From NCBI GenBank assembly GCA_025210395.1, contig JAOARV010000020.1, positions 25,318-89,317 of the forward strand: 64,000 nt of DNA. Reading direction: 5' to 3'. The DNA comes from Marinisporobacter sp. (lineage in GTDB: Bacteria; Bacillota; Clostridia; Peptostreptococcales; Thermotaleaceae). A program made the translations under genes and the position numbers. Shown here one piece after another: positions 54,940 through 63,753 of the stretch. Within the stretch, counting starts at the first letter, position 1, and the number at the start of each line of letters is the position of its first letter. The notes under the pieces were generated by a model. It did no database searches. It saw only the letters and a program-made list of their open reading frames with translations, and was not told the DNA's origin.

Positions 54940-55695
54940 TTAGAATCTAGATGGTGCATCAGGCATCTTTCTTTTATGCTCAGAACGCTTGTATAATCTG
55001 TCAATGATTTCTTGATCTTTTTTAGGAATTTCTTTTCCTTCAAGTAAATCATCTACCATATCATAAGTTGTTCCCATTTCCTTCTCATCAGTTTGTCCTT
55101 CCCAAAGACCAGCTGATGGAGCTCTATCTATAACGGTTTGTGGAACACCTAAGTACCTTGCCCATTCATAAACCTCTCTTTTTAGTAAATTAGCAATAGG
55201 TAAAATATCTACTCCACCATCTCCATATTTTGTAAAATATCCAGTATGTACTTCTGCCGCATTATCTGTTCCTACAACAAGATAATTTAATGAATTTGCT
55301 ACACAATAAATTGTGCTCATACGAAGCCTTGCTCTTAAATTTGCATCACTTAATCTTAAACTATTATTTTCATCTAATAATTTTTTGTTTTCCATTGCAC
55401 GTTTTACATTATTAAATAATTGATCATGAACTTCACTTAGTTCTACTTCAACATGCTCTATTTCACAACCTTTAGCAACTTCTAAAGCATCTAATCTATC
55501 CTTAGAATGGCTTTTACAAGGTAAAATCACTCCCAAAGAATTATTAGGAAATGCTCTTTTTATTAAATAAGCTACCAAAGCAGAATCAATTCCTCCTGAT
55601 ATTCCTACTACTAATCCTTTTGTATTAGATTCCTCTACTTTTTCTCTTAGCCAATTCACTGTTAAATCAATTTTTTCCTGAATGCTTCTATTCAT
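54940..55695 (-). CDS. nadE: NAD+ synthase, ammonia-dependent
   Basis: 251 residues. PP-loop GISGGIDSALVAYLIKRAF, TNDNAAEVHTGYFTKYGDGG-type motif (GTDNAAEVHTGYFTKYGDGG), and the end KRKMPDAPSRF. There is no glutaminase domain, so it uses free ammonia to amidate deamido-NAD. ATG 55695; promoter upstream at 55740. Confidence 0.95.
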   Translation of the reverse strand: MNRSIQEKIDLTVNWLREKVEESNTKGLVVGISGGIDSALVAYLIKRAFPNNSLGVILPCKSHSKDRLDALEVAKGCEIEHVEVELSEVHDQLFNNVKRAMENKKLLDENNSLRLSDANLRARLRMSTIYCVANSLNYLVVGTDNAAEVHTGYFTKYGDGGVDILPIANLLKREVYEWARYLGVPQTVIDRAPSAGLWEGQTDEKEMGTTYDMVDDLLEGKEIPKKDQEIIDRLYKRSEHKRKMPDAPSRF

Positions 55696-55739
55696 GCAAG
55701 ATCTTTCCTTTCCTCATAAATTCATTAAAACTATTACAT

Positions 55740-55748
55740 ATTATACCA
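55740..55748 (-). promoter_or_regulatory. Extended -10 promoter of nadE
   Basis: TGGTATAAT (55748-55740), an extended -10 element with a weak -35. The start codon is 45 bases downstream. Confidence 0.6.
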
Positions 55749-55762
55749 CAAAAAGGTTCCAT

Positions 55763-55800
55763 ATATAAAGGCATAGTCATCTATGACTATGCCTTTATAT
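55763..55800 (-). terminator. Orphan terminator-like perfect hairpin
   Basis: ATATAAAGGCATAGTCAT pairs perfectly with its mirror 55783-55800 around a 2-base centre. It lies between two divergent genes and so serves neither; it follows the coding remnant at 55826-55900. Confidence 0.6.
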
Positions 55801-55825
55801 TACAAATTGCATTTTTTGCTTCTTT

Positions 55826-55900
55826 TTAACTCTTTTTTAGTTGATCTGTTCTATATTGAACAATGGATTTAAGCTTTCTTCTCTCTTTGTCCTCAATCAG
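55826..55900 (-). pseudogene. 3' remnant of a lost gene
   Basis: Open frame LIEDKERRKLKSIVQYRTDQ-LKKS then stop, with no start, ending 26 bases before the orphan hairpin. Together they look like the tail and terminator of a deleted minus-strand gene. The gap 55696-55995 contains nothing else beyond the two promoters. Confidence 0.4.
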
Positions 55901-55953
55901 TTAATTTCACATGTTAATATATACTAAATCGGCCAATTTAAATTTGTAATTTA

Positions 55954-55962
55954 TGGTATAAT
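55954..55962 (+). promoter_or_regulatory. Extended -10 promoter of the DUF2569 gene
   Basis: TGGTATAAT (55954-55962), extended -10 form, 33 bases before the start codon. No clear -35. Confidence 0.6.
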
Positions 55963-55995
55963 ATTGTTATATTTGTCTAAAAGGAGGTAACTAAC

Positions 55996-56472
55996 ATGTC
56001 TATTTCTAATAATACTAATGAAGAAGAACATAGTGGAATAGGTGGCTGGTTGATATTGTTTGCAATTGGTATAATAATGAATCCATTTCGATTATCTTAT
56101 TTTACTTATTCTATATTCTCAGATGTTTTTAGTTCAGGAGCATGGGATTCATTATTTTTTTCTCATGTATTGTTGAAACCGCTTATTATCTATGAACTTA
56201 TTGCTAATAGTATTTCTATTATTATGTCCTTAGCTGTGTTGGTTTTGTTTTTCAAAAAGTCGAAATTTTTTCCAAAAGCATGGATAGGCTTTGTTATATT
56301 TTCTATATTTGTTGTAGTCATTGATTTTCTTTTTGCTAGACAAATTCCAATAATAGCTGAAGGTGGTTTCAACCATATATACAAATCATTAATACACAAC
56401 ATAGTTGCATTGTCAGTTTGGGGAACTTACCTAAAAAAATCAATACGTGTAAAAACTACCTTTATAGGATAA
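55996..56472 (+). CDS. DUF2569 membrane protein
   Basis: 158 residues with four membrane segments and the DUF2569 signature start GIGGWLILFAIGIIMNPFRL. It ends with a basic SIRVKTTF stretch, also typical. Function unknown. ATG 55996 after AAAGGAGG. Confidence 0.8.
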   Translation: MSISNNTNEEEHSGIGGWLILFAIGIIMNPFRLSYFTYSIFSDVFSSGAWDSLFFSHVLLKPLIIYELIANSISIIMSLAVLVLFFKKSKFFPKAWIGFVIFSIFVVVIDFLFARQIPIIAEGGFNHIYKSLIHNIVALSVWGTYLKKSIRVKTTFIG

Positions 56473-56620
56473 CTAATTTTAAAAGATTACATTAATTTAT
56501 CGTCTTTTAATTTCTTTTACGAACTCTTATTTTAATGCATGCTATTTATTTTAAATTTTTCCAATTCATACTATAATATATAAATTGGTATCTTCTTCCA
56601 AAATAAGGTGGTGTATTTAT

Positions 56621-56968
56621 ATGAATGTTAAAAAACATCTTTATATCAGTGGTCGTATTAATAGTAGGAAATATTTTGTAATTATTTTATTACTTGCTCT
56701 TCCTTTGTCTATGTTAGAAACACTTGATCAACATGCTTCTATACTGGATACAGATTTTTCAGCATTTATTGTTTATATAATACTGTGGCTATTAGCTATT
56801 TATTTTACAATAAAACGCTTACATGATATTGAGCGATCGGCTTGGCATCTTCTACTGAATTTTATCCCTATTTACAATATTTATTTGACTATCTTATTGT
56901 TATTTAAAAAAGGAACCGATGGTCCTAATAAATATGGTGAAGATCCACTAGGCGTAGTATCCAAGTAA
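56621..56968 (+). CDS. DUF805 membrane protein
   Basis: 115 residues. SGRINSRKYFVIILLLALPL at the start, the TIKRLHDIERSAWHLLLNF segment and the end GTDGPNKYGEDPLG, all DUF805 features. Three or four membrane segments. Start chosen at ATG 56621 with AAGGTGGTG; an in-frame TTG at 56585 lacks a site. Confidence 0.85.
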   Translation: MNVKKHLYISGRINSRKYFVIILLLALPLSMLETLDQHASILDTDFSAFIVYIILWLLAIYFTIKRLHDIERSAWHLLLNFIPIYNIYLTILLLFKKGTDGPNKYGEDPLGVVSK

Positions 56969-56997
56969 GAAATTGTCATTAGACAATTTCTTTTTTT
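56967..56997 (+). terminator. Terminator after the DUF805 gene
   Basis: Perfect stem AAGAAATTGTC / GACAATTTCTT, loop ATTA, then T run. Confidence 0.85.
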
Positions 56998-57004
56998 AAT
57001 CAAC

Positions 57005-57097
57005 CTACCCTAGACCAAATAATCCGTTTGCGATAGCTTTGCTTAATTCTACAGCCATTGAAATTACTATATTTTTGTAGTAAGCAAATTTTTGCAT
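57005..57097 (-). CDS. Possible 30-residue ORF or remnant
   Basis: ATG 57097 gives MQKFAYYKNIVISMAVELSK then AIANGLFGLG. No ribosome site. It begins ten bases after the stop of the decayed gene at 57107, so it may be its former downstream neighbour or a tail. Confidence 0.25.
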   Translation of the reverse strand: MQKFAYYKNIVISMAVELSKAIANGLFGLG

Positions 57098-57106
57098 TGA
57101 ATTTTT

Positions 57107-57415
57107 CTATTCGTTAATCAACTCTATATCCTCTATCCCATAAAAGTTTGGCATACACCCATGATCTTTTAATGTCATAAGTACTAATCTTTCTATGATG
57201 CTATTTACAGCTATTTCTGTTTCATTTGGTATTTTAATCTCCCAGTTTTCAGTACATTCTCCATATTCATCATATACAGTTTCTAAAATACTATCTGTTA
57301 TTTCTTAAAAGTCTGGAATAGTAATAACTGGTTCTACATATCTACTAATATAAAACTTACCTTTTAATACTTTATTCCTATTATTTATTAAAAATATGTG
57401 TTTTTTGATAAAATT
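57107..57415 (-). pseudogene. Decayed gene with an in-frame stop
   Basis: One frame of 103 codons reads like a protein (KFYISRYVEPVITIPDF, then stop at 57305-57307, then EITDSILETVYDEYGECTEN, IKIPNETEIAVNSIIERLVL, ending IELINE). No start codon at the 5' end. Truncated and interrupted, so non-functional unless the stop is read through. No family recognised. It fills most of the 580-base gap 56969-57548. Confidence 0.5.
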
Positions 57416-57468
57416 CTACATATATTTTCTCAATGATGGATTTAATGGAATTTGATTTCTTTGTGATT

Positions 57469-57496
57469 TTTACTGTGCTCTATTTAGTGATATAAT
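57469..57496 (+). promoter_or_regulatory. Sigma-A promoter of the coiled-coil gene
   Basis: TTTACT (57469-57474), 16-base spacer, TATAAT (57491-57496). It overlaps an in-frame ATG at 57495, which rules that codon out as the start. Confidence 0.6.
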
Positions 57497-57548
57497 GAAT
57501 AAAAGATTAAGAATAAGCTTAGATATGAGAAAAGAAAGGATGAATACC

Positions 57549-57842
57549 ATGGAAGAAATGCTAAAACAAATTCTTGGAGAACTTAAAGATATTAAAGAAA
57601 ACCAAAGTGAAACAAATGAGCGTCTTACTAAGCTTGAAAAAGGGCAGGCTAAGCTTGAAGAAGGTCAGGCTAAGCTTGAAGAAGGTCAGGCTAAACTTGA
57701 AGCAAACCAAGCAAAACTTGAAAAAGGTCAACAGACTATTAGAAATGAATTAAATTATATGTGGTCAGATATCAAACGTCTTGATACTAGATTATCTCAG
57801 CAAGAACACGAAACAACTTTTGTATTAAAACGCTTGAAATAA
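57549..57842 (+). CDS. Small coiled-coil protein with heptad repeats
   Basis: 97 residues. It starts MEEMLKQILGELKDIKENQS and contains five 7-residue units KLE-x-GQA, then an helical end with SDIKRLDTRLSQQEH. Likely a long dimeric or trimeric coiled coil; no function known. ATG 57549, nine bases after AAAGG; upstream in-frame ATGs lie in or next to the promoter. Surrounded by gene remnants. Confidence 0.72.
   Translation: MEEMLKQILGELKDIKENQSETNERLTKLEKGQAKLEEGQAKLEEGQAKLEANQAKLEKGQQTIRNELNYMWSDIKRLDTRLSQQEHETTFVLKRLK
57630..57734 (+). repeat. Five tandem 21-bp units in the coiled-coil gene
   Basis: Units begin at 57630, 57651, 57672, 57693 and 57714. The second and third are identical (AAGCTTGAAGAAGGTCAGGC-T), the others diverge. 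Each unit encodes one heptad. Confidence 0.85.
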
Positions 57843-57860
57843 TTGATTTGTAGTTACATA

Positions 57861-57896
57861 AAAATAAGCAGCGATTTATACCCCTGCTTATTTTTT
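57861..57896 (+). terminator. Terminator after the coiled-coil gene
   Basis: Stem AAAATAAGCAG / CTGCTTATTTT, 12-base loop, then T run. Confidence 0.8.
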
Positions 57897-57999
57897 GAAG
57901 CTAATCTATCTTTTTTAGGAAAATCCGCCTCATTTGATAGTTTCATGTTGATGCTAATCATTGTGCGGTAGATGATTGTACTACAACTGTTTATTAAAA

Positions 58000-58128
58000 A
58001 TGAGCTTCTCAAGGACATCAATTCAACAACAAACTAAATATGTATTAATTTACAAAGGAGGACTCAGCGAAAATTGGTGTAGGCTATGTTCCCATGAGTA
58101 CCGACAAAAAATAAAAGAATTAGAGTAG
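58000..58128 (+). CDS. Possible 42-residue ORF with CxxC, probably remnant
   Basis: ATG 58000 gives a frame with KYVLIYKGGLSENWCRLCSH and the end EYRQKIKELE. It has no ribosome site and runs into the cysK terminator. The stretch 57843-58145 contains only this and two terminators. Confidence 0.25.
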   Translation: MSFSRTSIQQQTKYVLIYKGGLSENWCRLCSHEYRQKIKELE

Positions 58129-58142
58129 CTTTCGCTACTCTA
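58121..58142 (-). terminator. Terminator after cysK
   Basis: Perfect stem TAGAGTAGC / GCTACTCTA with a GAAA loop on minus, then TTCTTTTATTTTT. Confidence 0.85.
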
Positions 58143-58145
58143 TAA

Positions 58146-59072
58146 TTATGCTTCTGGATAAAAGTTATCAACCGACAAATATCTTTCACCATAGCTTGGT
58201 ATTATTACTACTATTTTCTTTCCCTTTCCTAATTCTTTAGCCTTTTGTATAGCTCCAAAAATAGCTGCTCCTGACGAAATTCCAACTAAAATGCCTTCTT
58301 CAACAGGAACTCTTCTTGCCATTTTCATTGCATCCTCATCTTCTATTTGAATGATTTCATCAATAATATCTTGATTCAAAATTTTAGGAATAAAACCTGC
58401 TCCAATCCCTTGAATTTTATGAGGACCAGCTTCATTTCCTGAAAGAACTGAAGAATTTTGGGGCTCAATGGCTACTACTTTTACATTTTTTAATTCTTCC
58501 TTAATAACCTCTCCAATTCCAGTAATCGTTCCTCCTGTACCCACTCCAGCAATTAACATATCCAATTCATTATTCATTTGTTTTAAAATTTCTAGTCCAG
58601 TAGTATTTCTATGAGCTTCTGGATTTGCTGGGTTTTCAAATTGCTGAGGCATAAAATAATATGGATTGCTATTTACAATTTCATTTGCCTTATCAATAGC
58701 CCCATTCATTCCCTTCGCTCCATCTGTAAGTATGACTTCCGCGCCAAAAGCTTTTAGTAATTTTCTTCTTTCTATACTCATAGTTTCTGGCATAACAAGA
58801 ATTACTCTATAACCTTTTGCTGCCCCAATCATAGCAAGACCTATTCCAGTATTTCCACTAGTTGGTTCTACAATAACTGAATCTTTTTTTAGTTTTCCCT
58901 CTCTCTCAGCTGTTTCAATCATATTTAAAGCGATTCGATCTTTTACACTACTTCCTGGATTAAAAAATTCTAATTTAAGATATACTTCTGCGGATTCCTT
59001 TCCAACTAACTTATTTAATTTAATCATAGGCGTATTTCCTATTAATTCTGTGATATTATTTACAACCTTCAT
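58146..59072 (-). CDS. cysK: Cysteine synthase (O-acetylserine sulfhydrylase)
   Basis: 308 residues, fold-type II PLP enzyme. PLP lysine in [15 protein letters not shown], phosphate site [19 protein letters not shown], and [14 protein letters not shown]. Makes cysteine from O-acetylserine and sulfide. ATG 59072, six bases after GGAGG; an earlier in-frame ATG at 59111 lies outside that site. Divergent from the TauE/SafE pair, which suits sulfur metabolism. Confidence 0.95.
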   Translation of the reverse strand: MKVVNNITELIGNTPMIKLNKLVGKESAEVYLKLEFFNPGSSVKDRIALNMIETAEREGKLKKDSVIVEPTSGNTGIGLAMIGAAKGYRVILVMPETMSIERRKLLKAFGAEVILTDGAKGMNGAIDKANEIVNSNPYYFMPQQFENPANPEAHRNTTGLEILKQMNNELDMLIAGVGTGGTITGIGEVIKEELKNVKVVAIEPQNSSVLSGNEAGPHKIQGIGAGFIPKILNQDIIDEIIQIEDEDAMKMARRVPVEEGILVGISSGAAIFGAIQKAKELGKGKKIVVIIPSYGERYLSVDNFYPEA

Positions 59073-59117
59073 GACGAACCTCCAATTCATAGTTTTCTTA
59101 TCGGAATTCATGTGTTT

Positions 59118-59146
59118 ATTTTATAATATATTAAAATTTTCGTCAA
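59118..59146 (-). promoter_or_regulatory. Sigma-A promoter of cysK
   Basis: TTGACG (59146-59141), 17-base spacer, TAAAAT (59123-59118). Confidence 0.65.
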
Positions 59147-59230
59147 TATGCTTATAAAATAATTTGTATTAACAAAAACTATAATGCAATCAACTTTATT
59201 ATCTAAATATTAAACCCTTCAGGTGAGAAA

Positions 59231-59599
59231 ATGAAAAAAAATATATTTACCTTAAAATTTATCTTATTAGGTTTTACAGCAGGTCTAATTAATGGTTTAT
59301 TCGGCTCTGGTGGAGGAACATTATTAGTTCCTGGCATGTTTTTTTTACTAGGGATAGAACAGCATAAATCCCATGCTACAACTATATCTGTAATCCTCCC
59401 CCTCGCTCTTATAAGCTCTTTTGTGTATATGACACAGGGTATGATTGTTTTAGATGTTACATTAAAAATTATACTCGGAGGTATGATAGGAGGATATCTT
59501 GGTGCAAAATTATTATCAAAGCTTCCTTCCTATTTACTTAGAAAGGTTTTTGCAATTTTCATGATCATTGCAGCTATAAGGATGGTGTTTTCATGTTAA
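59231..59599 (+). CDS. TauE/SafE (TSUP) half-length permease, first subunit
   Basis: 122 residues, about four membrane segments, motif GLINGLFGSGGGTLLVPGMF and GGMIGGYLGAKLLSKLPSYL. TSUP exporters are normally about 250 residues made of two such repeats; here each half is its own gene. Likely exports sulfite or sulfur-containing anions, given cysK next door (inference). ATG 59231 after AGGTGAG. Overlaps the second gene by 7 bases. Confidence 0.82.
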   Translation: MKKNIFTLKFILLGFTAGLINGLFGSGGGTLLVPGMFFLLGIEQHKSHATTISVILPLALISSFVYMTQGMIVLDVTLKIILGGMIGGYLGAKLLSKLPSYLLRKVFAIFMIIAAIRMVFSC

Positions 59600-59952
59600 T
59601 CTTCATCGGTTTCTTATCAGGAATTGTAGGAGGAATGGGTGTTGGAGGAGGAACTATTTTAATTCCAGCTCTCATTCTATTTACATCTCTTACACAGCAA
59701 CAAGCTCAAGGTATAAACTTATTATCTTTTATTCCTGTAGCCTCTATTGCTCTTATTACCCATATAAAAAATAAAAATGTTGAAACCTCTATTAGCTTCC
59801 CTTTAATTCTTTTAGGTGCTTTAGGATCTATTTTAGGTTCATTTCTTGCTGTGAATCTTCCTGCAAATCTTCTTCGAAAATTTTTTGGTGTTTTTTTATT
59901 GTTTATGGGTGTCTATGAATTTTTCTACAAAAATAAAAGTCATACTAAATAG
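59593..59952 (+). CDS. TauE/SafE (TSUP) half-length permease, second subunit
   Basis: 119 residues. Motifs GIVGGMGVGGGTILIPALIL and LGSILGSFLAVNLPANLLRK mirror the first half. ATG 59593 with AAGGATGG; it overlaps the first stop (ATGTTAA), so translation is coupled. The two most likely form a heterodimer equal to one full TSUP protein. Confidence 0.82.
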   Translation: MLIFIGFLSGIVGGMGVGGGTILIPALILFTSLTQQQAQGINLLSFIPVASIALITHIKNKNVETSISFPLILLGALGSILGSFLAVNLPANLLRKFFGVFLLFMGVYEFFYKNKSHTK

Positions 59953-59963
59953 CACAACTTTTG

Positions 59964-60620
59964 TTATAATGATTCTTTTATAATCTTACCCTCTAATTCA
60001 TCAAGATATAATGTATCTTGGATCCCTATTTCGGCTTTTGCACTGGTGATGTTTTGAATAATTTTCATAACTTGTTCACTTTCGTCTACAGGAGAATATA
60101 TGTACATATTTACAGCATCATCAAATACAGTATCTTTTATGGTGTATCCATTATTTAACATTTCATTTTGTACTTTTCCAAGCATAGAATAATCTATTCT
60201 GATTTTAATCAAATCATATAAAGCTTTTTCAATGACCTTCGCTTCATTTAGTGCTAGTTTTGCCGTCTTCGTATATGCTCGAACTAAGCCACCTGTCCCT
60301 AGCTTAATTCCTCCAAAATATCTAGTAACTACAATAACAACATTTTTGATTTCTTCTTTTTTGAGCATATCTAAAATAGGTACTCCTGCCGTTCCTGCTG
60401 GTTCTCCATCATCACTATATCTTTGTATTTCATTCTTTTTTCCTATTATAAAACTCGGTACATTATGTGTTGCATTTTTATGTAGTAGTTTGATCTCTTC
60501 TACAAAAGTTGCTGCTTCTTCCTCCGTTTCTACAGGCTTTGCATACCCAATAAATCTTGATTTTTCAATGATATGTTCTACTTCAGCATATTGAAGTATA
60601 GTTTTGTATCTTTTGGTCAT
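59964..60620 (-). CDS. YigZ/IMPACT family protein
   Basis: 218 residues. UPF0029 domain with SRFIGYAKPVETEEEA, QRYSDDGEPAGTAGVPIL and VTRYFGGIKLGTGGLVRAY, then a DUF1949 domain. Related to the eukaryotic IMPACT translation regulator; role in bacteria unclear. ATG 60620 behind GGGGAGGGAAAGG. Confidence 0.92.
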   Translation of the reverse strand: MTKRYKTILQYAEVEHIIEKSRFIGYAKPVETEEEAATFVEEIKLLHKNATHNVPSFIIGKKNEIQRYSDDGEPAGTAGVPILDMLKKEEIKNVVIVVTRYFGGIKLGTGGLVRAYTKTAKLALNEAKVIEKALYDLIKIRIDYSMLGKVQNEMLNNGYTIKDTVFDDAVNMYIYSPVDESEQVMKIIQNITSAKAEIGIQDTLYLDELEGKIIKESL

Positions 60621-60636
60621 TCCTTTCCCTCCCCAA

Positions 60637-60674
60637 AATAATAGAAGAGTAGTTAAAACTACTCTTCTATTATT
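60637..60674 (-). terminator. Terminator after the NUDIX gene
   Basis: Perfect 18-base stem AATAATAGAAGAGTAGTT with its mirror, 2-base centre; followed by TTTGGGG on minus. It overlaps the stop of the NUDIX gene. Confidence 0.75.
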
Positions 60675-61104
60675 ATACCATCATTTCTTCAACAAACATG
60701 TCTTTATATCTTTTATATGAAAGATTAACCAAAGATTTATCTTGATTATGTGTGATCATGTTTAATGCTTCATCTATATCATAAAACCCCATTTCTTTAA
60801 ATTCTAACGCTTCATTCAATTGATAATCATCTTCTAATGCCCTCATTAAGTACCACGTTATTTCATTACAAACTGGCTTTTGTCTACTCATAGAAAAAAA
60901 TTCGTAACAAGTTTCTCCCACACATGAGATAATTTCAGCTTCAACACCTGTTTCTTCTTTAACACGAGTCAAGGCTACATCTCTTGAAAGATTCCCATCA
61001 CGAATTACACCTTTTGGTAATACCCATTGATCCTTTTCATTTTTTAAGAGCAAAACCTTATCATCAAAAAACACTACCCCTCCAGCGCAATTTCTAAAAA
61101 GCAT
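60673..61104 (-). CDS. NUDIX hydrolase
   Basis: 143 residues. NUDIX box runs from GVIRDGNLSRDVALTRVKEE to TGVEAEI, close to GX5EX7REUXEEXGU but with Asn/Asp in place of the first Glu and KEE in place of REU; QWVLPKG precedes it. Hydrolyses nucleoside diphosphate-linked compounds, substrate unknown; the altered box suggests lower or changed activity. ATG 61104 after GGAGG. Confidence 0.85.
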   Translation of the reverse strand: MLFRNCAGGVVFFDDKVLLLKNEKDQWVLPKGVIRDGNLSRDVALTRVKEETGVEAEIISCVGETCYEFFSMSRQKPVCNEITWYLMRALEDDYQLNEALEFKEMGFYDIDEALNMITHNQDKSLVNLSYKRYKDMFVEEMMV

Positions 61105-61318
61105 GGGGCATTCCTCCCTTCATATTATATATGATATATTCTTATCATACCTTATACATGCTGTTTTTTCAATAGTATTCTGAAAATTTTTAAAATTTTG
61201 TTATATCATCTCTTATATAGGTATTATTTCTCTCTCAATATAATTTATGTATTATTCCTAATAATAATTAATACTTTTTTCACACATACTAACAAAAACA
61301 ATCTGTGAGGTGATTTCT

Positions 61319-61774
61319 CTGCACATTATCTATCACTGCGTAGGTGGCTGTCATTCATCCTGTACAGCTGCTGCTATTCATTTAAATATGTTGCCCACCA
61401 ATCATATCCCTAGCAAACACGACTTATTAAATATCCCCTTTTTTGATACTTTAGAAAAAACAGATGGTGGTAAAATATTTTATAGGGGTTCAGATGAGTT
61501 AGGAAACAAAATATACACCCTTGGGAGACAATTTGTCCCTCATATTGTCATTCCATGTATCCATGATATGTGGAAAATATTAAATCAAAGGAAAGAAGAC
61601 CTATTATTGGTAGACACCTTACCCTGTGTAAATAACTTAATGCGTATAGGAGGCTTTAGCTCTAGAAGATTAAAGTGGGTTAAATTTGGAAGACCTATTG
61701 TAGCATATGGCACTTTATCTGCCTATAAAAATATTGTTAAAGTAGTAGAAGAGACTAAGAAAATCCTTCATTAA
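61319..61774 (+). CDS. DUF3189 family protein, apparently with a CTG start
   Basis: 151 residues in the DUF3189 family (HIIYHCVGGCHSSCTAAAIH, LGRQFVPHIV, VVEETKKILH). Family members begin M-x-IIYHC, which places the start at CTG 61319, six bases after GAGGTG. A GTG three codons upstream overlaps the ribosome site. Function unknown; the family is common in spore-formers. Confidence 0.8.
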   Translation: MHIIYHCVGGCHSSCTAAAIHLNMLPTNHIPSKHDLLNIPFFDTLEKTDGGKIFYRGSDELGNKIYTLGRQFVPHIVIPCIHDMWKILNQRKEDLLLVDTLPCVNNLMRIGGFSSRRLKWVKFGRPIVAYGTLSAYKNIVKVVEETKKILH

Positions 61775-62445
61775 GAATTTTCTAGTCTCTTCTTTATATG
61801 ATCAATGGCTTCATAAAATGCATCTTTTACATATTTTTTTTCATTAGGCTTTCCTAAAAGACCTTTCATTTTCATAACAGATTTTTCATCTCCTATTTTT
61901 CCTAGTGCCTTTGCAGCATATTGTCTTACTTGTGGTTTTGGATCTATTAAAGCTTTATAAAGATATTTTACTCCACTCGAATCTCCAATTTTATTAATAG
62001 CAGAACAAATCATTCGCCTAACATTTCCATGAGGATGCTTTATATCCTTATAGACAATAGGAAGTAATTTTTTTATTCCTAATTCACCAATAATCCAAAT
62101 TACAATCATCTTGTCTTCTGCATTTTTTATATCATCATATCTATAATATATTTCTTTGGCTAAGTTTCTTTTTTCTTCACTAGACATACTTGAAATCACT
62201 TTAGTTCTCTCTGGTTTTGAAAGTTCTAACATTTTCTCTAATATAGACTTTTCTTCTATTTTTAAGGAAAGTATTTCTGATTTTGCTAAGATAATTTGCT
62301 TTTTTACGTTTTCTTCGTTCATATTTCTAATCTTAGCAATCAATTCAATACTTTTCCCTTCCCCATATAAAAGATAGGTAATCATATAATCTTTTTCTAG
62401 ATCAATATGATTCCACCATAAACTCAAACCATTCCCTTTTTCCAT
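61771..62445 (-). CDS. HEAT-repeat protein
   Basis: 224 residues. The C-terminal half has HEAT units (VYKDIKHPHGNVRRMICSAI, LIDPKPQVRQYAAKALGKIG). The first 80 residues are not recognised. A soluble protein-binding scaffold. ATG 62445, seven bases after TGGAG, is preferred; an ATG at 62463 directly follows the hflX stop. Overlaps the DUF3189 gene end by 4 bases on the other strand. Confidence 0.8.
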   Translation of the reverse strand: MEKGNGLSLWWNHIDLEKDYMITYLLYGEGKSIELIAKIRNMNEENVKKQIILAKSEILSLKIEEKSILEKMLELSKPERTKVISSMSSEEKRNLAKEIYYRYDDIKNAEDKMIVIWIIGELGIKKLLPIVYKDIKHPHGNVRRMICSAINKIGDSSGVKYLYKALIDPKPQVRQYAAKALGKIGDEKSVMKMKGLLGKPNEKKYVKDAFYEAIDHIKKRLENS

Positions 62446-62463
62446 AGGATTACTCCATTTCAT

Positions 62464-63753
62464 TTAAACCAAATATTTTTCATACTTATTGTAATCTATA
62501 GGTCCTAAGCTACTTTTAACAAAAACACCCTCTTCTCTATATTCACATTGGTCTACTTTCGTCTTATCACATAAATAGGATACAATATCCCCTCGATCAT
62601 AGGGAATCAGTAATTCTACATTCTTCATATGAGAAAATATTTTCTCTTTAATTTTAATCATTAAAGCCTCTACCCCTACACCTTTTCCTGCTGATAGCTG
62701 AAGGATGTCTTCGCCAGAAGGTATATATATGCTTTCAACCTTATCTATTTTATTAAATATAAGAAGAATTGGCTTATCTTTTACATTTAATTCCTCTAAT
62801 ACTTGTTTTGTAACTTTCATCTGCATATTATGGTCTTGATTCGTTGCATCTACAATATGTAAAAGTAAATCTGCCTCTTCTACTTCCTCTAGCGTTGCTT
62901 TAAAGGCTTCTATCAATGAATGAGGCAATTTACTTACAAATCCTACTGTATCAATCAAAATAAATTCTTCTTTACTTGGAAGAATAATTTTCCTATGGGA
63001 AGTATCTAATGTAGCAAATAGCATGTCCTTTGCATATACTTCCTTTTCTTCAGAAGCGTTTGTCATTGTAATAAGTTTATTCATCAATGTAGATTTTCCA
63101 GCATTTGTATATCCCACTAAAGCTACAACAGGCATTTCATTTTTCTTTCTCTGCTTTCTCTGAACTTCTCTATTTTTCTTTATTTCTTCAAGTTGCCCTT
63201 TTATATCACTAATTCTATCTAAAATATGTCTTCGATCAAGCTCTAATTTTTTCTCCCCAGGTCCTCTCGTACCAATTCCAGCCCCTGTTCTTGATAAGGA
63301 TTTACCCAGCCCTATAAGCCTTGGTAAGCTATATCGAAGTTGCGCCAATTCTACCTGTAATTTTCCTTCCCTTGACTGAGCCCTTTGAGCAAAAATATCT
63401 AAAATCAAAGTAGTCCTATCAATAATAGTTCTTTCAATAGCTTCTTCTAGATTTCTAATCTGAGCACCAGATAATTCATCATTAAATATGACTAAATTAA
63501 CATCTAACTCATCACAAAGGATTTTAATTTCTTCTACTTTTCCTTTTCCAATGTAAAAGGTGGTATCAATTTTGGGCTTATTTTGAATCATCGTATGTAA
63601 TACTTGTGCACCAGCCGCCTTTGCAAGTTCTTCTAATTCCTTTAAGGAATTTTCAATGGTAGTTATCTCTTTTTTACTTCCTGTACTTAAACCTACTAAT
63701 ATAGCCCTTTGTTCTATGGTTTCCATTATTTCATTATTGTCATTAAATTGCAT
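62464..63753 (-). CDS. hflX: Ribosome-associated GTPase HflX
   Basis: 429 residues. N-terminal HflX domain with [14 protein letters not shown] and [14 protein letters not shown], then a GTPase domain: [34 protein letters not shown] and NKIDKV. Splits stalled 70S ribosomes under stress. ATG 63753 after GGTGATTAG. Confidence 0.96.
   Translation of the reverse strand: MQFNDNNEIMETIEQRAILVGLSTGSKKEITTIENSLKELEELAKAAGAQVLHTMIQNKPKIDTTFYIGKGKVEEIKILCDELDVNLVIFNDELSGAQIRNLEEAIERTIIDRTTLILDIFAQRAQSREGKLQVELAQLRYSLPRLIGLGKSLSRTGAGIGTRGPGEKKLELDRRHILDRISDIKGQLEEIKKNREVQRKQRKKNEMPVVALVGYTNAGKSTLMNKLITMTNASEEKEVYAKDMLFATLDTSHRKIILPSKEEFILIDTVGFVSKLPHSLIEAFKATLEEVEEADLLLHIVDATNQDHNMQMKVTKQVLEELNVKDKPILLIFNKIDKVESIYIPSGEDILQLSAGKGVGVEALMIKIKEKIFSHMKNVELLIPYDRGDIVSYLCDKTKVDQCEYREEGVFVKSSLGPIDYNKYEKYLV

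Noticed and set aside
54762..55052. A 96-codon minus-strand frame overlapping the nadE end
   Set aside because: It runs through the nadE terminator and overlaps nadE out of frame, with no ribosome site and no family likeness.
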